From contig JAJYPA010000169.1 in the NCBI GenBank assembly GCA_021795795.1, positions 1 through 14,418 on the forward strand: a stretch of DNA of 14,418 nt. Reading direction: 5' to 3'. The notes under the pieces are model-generated. The model saw nothing but the letters and a program-made list of their open reading frames with translations, had not been told where the DNA came from and did no database searches. Every line of letters starts with the position of its first letter. The first letter of the stretch is position 1. Of this stretch, positions 13,235-14,418 are shown one piece after another. The translations under genes and the position numbers were made by a program. The stretch is from Pseudomonadota bacterium (lineage in GTDB: Bacteria; Pseudomonadota; Gammaproteobacteria; Halothiobacillales; Halothiobacillaceae).

Positions 13235-13357
13235 GGTGTTTAACCCCACATCACCTGCAAATAGCACCACATTGCGTGGCTGATTCTCTTTATGCAGTGT
13301 TTCTACGTGGTGTGGGGATACTATCTCATCCCCAGAATTTTGCAATGTAACCGCCAT
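13235..13357 (+). other. non-coding stretch read from the orphan metal promoter
   Basis: There is no credible coding frame here. Possible RNA pairings are CCCCACA (13244-13250) with TGTGGGG (13311-13317) and an internal CCAC-attgc-GTGG hairpin (13267-13279). It may be the leader or remnant of the lost metal-resistance gene, or a short RNA ending at the hairpin at 13358. Confidence 0.35.
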
Positions 13358-13386
13358 GCGCATTTATCAAATGCGCTTCTTTTCTA
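13358..13386 (+). terminator. terminator-like hairpin at the 3' end of the caspase-like gene
   Basis: An 8-bp perfect stem GCGCATTT/AAATGCGC (13358-13365 with 13369-13376) with a 3-nt loop is followed on the plus strand by TTCTTTTCT. It would stop the rightward transcript from the promoter at 13204 after about 130 nt. It overlaps the stop codon of the leftward caspase-like gene; on that strand no T-run follows. Confidence 0.55.
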
Positions 13387-14344
13387 CTAGCTTTCGATAA
13401 TGCTCCCCCAACGCAGTTAAACGACATGCTTTACTCTCCATGGCGGCGTTCCACATATGCGTCGAGTTAACTGGCACAAGCAAATTTACCCGATTGAATT
13501 TTTGCAGGACTGCGAATGTCCTTGTGTTCTCCTGGTCTGGTGGCGGCATTCCTGGGTCACGACCTTTAAGCTCTGGCTCGAATGTGGGATCCAATTGAAA
13601 CTCAAAACCAGGATATGGAAATAGCTCACAAATTCTCCGGAGATCAGAAAGCTCAATCGGTGGTTGAACTCGCCGAAGAGAAACAAACCTTGTTACATTG
13701 GTTTTGAATACAGGGCGCTGTTCCCATGGACCAAGAGATTGGTCTATATGCGCATACACACTTCCAGGTGTTACATCACCTACCAAATTAGCAGCGGCAC
13801 CACTAAGAGCATCGATAAGTAGCGAGGTGAATATTCCCGAGCCGTTTTCCTCGGAAGCATATTGATCAGCAGTTGAAGCAGTTAGGATTGTAATTCCCTC
13901 GGCAATCTCAGCAGAATAAGCCTTGTTAATAGTGGATCTGCCAGCAACTCCAGAATGACAACTATCCAAAATGATGACTTTATTCTTGGCAGCAGATTGA
14001 TTAGCGAGTGTCAGCACGTCATTCAGAGACAGGCCATCATCGCCAGATTTGCACTCACTGGTAATTAAATAGCCACCAGTAACTTCAATGTATCCATGCC
14101 CCGCGAAGTAGAACAAGGCGGTTTCCGAATCACCGGCAAACAGATCTCTTACCGAGTCCTTCAACTCCGTCCGTGACACAGCATCACCTGCCCCTGTGCC
14201 AGTTATCAACTTCACCGAAAAGTTTATTGCTCCATCCGCATGCCTCTCTAATACACTCTTAACGGCGTGAGCATCGTTTACGCAGCCATGAAGCGCTGAA
14301 GCCGAAGAGTAGTAATCAATCCCAACGATCAATGCCTTACGCAT
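13367..14344 (-). CDS. caspase-like (peptidase C14) protein
   Basis: This 325-aa protein begins [12 protein letters not shown] and contains a caspase/metacaspase p20 domain (about residues 1-220) with the catalytic histidine in YFAGHGY (H83) and the catalytic cysteine in ILDSCHSG (C129), numbered from the ATG at 14344. The C-terminal region (about 225-325) has [20 protein letters not shown] and later [19 protein letters not shown], and looks like a separate conserved domain I cannot name. There is no signal peptide or membrane helix. The ATG at 14344 follows GAGG at 6-nt spacing; an upstream GTG at 14350 is an alternative. Codon and base use are more AT-rich than the metal genes, suggesting separate acquisition. 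Bacterial caspase-like proteins often act in phage defence or programmed death, but no partner is visible inside the window. Confidence 0.85.
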   Translation of the reverse strand: MRKALIVGIDYYSSASALHGCVNDAHAVKSVLERHADGAINFSVKLITGTGAGDAVSRTELKDSVRDLFAGDSETALFYFAGHGYIEVTGGYLITSECKSGDDGLSLNDVLTLANQSAAKNKVIILDSCHSGVAGRSTINKAYSAEIAEGITILTASTADQYASEENGSGIFTSLLIDALSGAAANLVGDVTPGSVYAHIDQSLGPWEQRPVFKTNVTRFVSLRRVQPPIELSDLRRICELFPYPGFEFQLDPTFEPELKGRDPGMPPPDQENTRTFAVLQKFNRVNLLVPVNSTHMWNAAMESKACRLTALGEHYRKLVEKKRI

Positions 14345-14386
14345 AACCACCTCATAGCCTTGTGATGCATTGTTAGTCCTTGGTAA

Positions 14387-14418
14387 TTAGGCAACTGCGC
14401 GAATAGCATCGACAATGC
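14387..14418 (-). CDS. possible 3' end of a gene upstream of the caspase-like gene
   Basis: At the right edge a minus-strand frame reads IVDAIRAVA followed by TAA at 14387-14389, 42 bp before the caspase-like ATG. It is open to the window edge and could be the C-terminus of an operon partner, but nine codons are too few to prove coding. Confidence 0.2.
   Translation of the reverse strand, partial: IVDAIRAVA

Noticed and set aside
13236..13323. Possible integron attC or phage attachment site near the end of the caspase-like gene
   Set aside because: The terminal CCCCACA/TGTGGGG pairing is present, but the GTTRRRY and RYYYAAC core boxes of attC are not, and no integrase is visible.
1..14418. 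CRISPR arrays, tRNA or rRNA genes
   Set aside because: No regularly spaced direct repeats and no tRNA or rRNA signature were seen by eye on either strand.

Overview
The window looks like a metal- and sulfur-stress accessory region of a Gram-negative proteobacterium. A betaproteobacterium, perhaps a Nitrosomonadales-like sulfur or iron oxidiser, fits best. That assignment is an inference from gene families (CueR, DmeRF, bufferin operon, ArsR-rhodanese, GDCCVxC proteins) and was not tested by any search. Most genes are GC-rich with tight translational coupling. The right end (about 13.2-14.4 kb) is visibly more AT-rich.

Layout, left to right. (1) 1-1812: a leftward copper/silver-type efflux operon, with a small CzcI/DUF2946-like secreted protein followed by a TolC-family outer-membrane factor cut by the window edge. 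It faces a rightward CueR-like MerR regulator across a MerR-type promoter with a 19-bp spacer. (2) 1814-3337: a Co/Ni module, with a DmeF-type CDF exporter coupled to a small GDCCVxC zinc-ribbon-like protein, divergent from an RcnR/DmeR repressor over a near-canonical TACT-N7-AGTA operator. (3) 3400-3565: a relic of an IS200-type element. (4) 3601-5440: a YnfA/UPF0060 small membrane protein divergent from an MFS transporter. (5) 5655-9462: the centre of interest, a bufferin (gig-like) RiPP metallophore locus. Leftward it has an ECF sigma factor, a 59-aa zinc-type anti-sigma factor, and a second GDCCVxC gene whose start is out of frame by one base. Rightward it has two tiny cysteine-rich single-span membrane proteins, then BufA precursor (DUF2282), BufB (DUF692/MNIO), BufC (DUF2063) and a DoxX membrane protein. 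(6) 9452-12636: a reactive-sulfur module, with an ArsR-rhodanese fusion regulator divergent from DsrE-family, metallo-beta-lactamase (persulfide-dioxygenase-like) and MFS genes. (7) 12752-14418: a Pb/Cd-type MerR regulator whose divergent target promoter is intact but faces no efflux gene. It reads into a short structured non-coding stretch, a terminator-like hairpin and the 3' end of a leftward caspase-like protease gene.

How it fits together: at least four soft-metal or thiol sensing inputs sit side by side (Cu/Ag by CueR, Ni/Co by RcnR/DmeR, an ECF sigma factor for the bufferin operon, Pb/Cd by CadR/PbrR), plus a sulfide/persulfide-type ArsR. Outputs are efflux (TolC/RND, CDF), periplasmic chelation (bufferin) and thiol/persulfide handling (rhodanese, DsrE, MBL). 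The least described elements are the two tiny Cys-rich membrane proteins upstream of bufA, the third gene of the sigma operon (GDCCVxC) with its frameshift, and the orphaned metal promoter beside the caspase gene.
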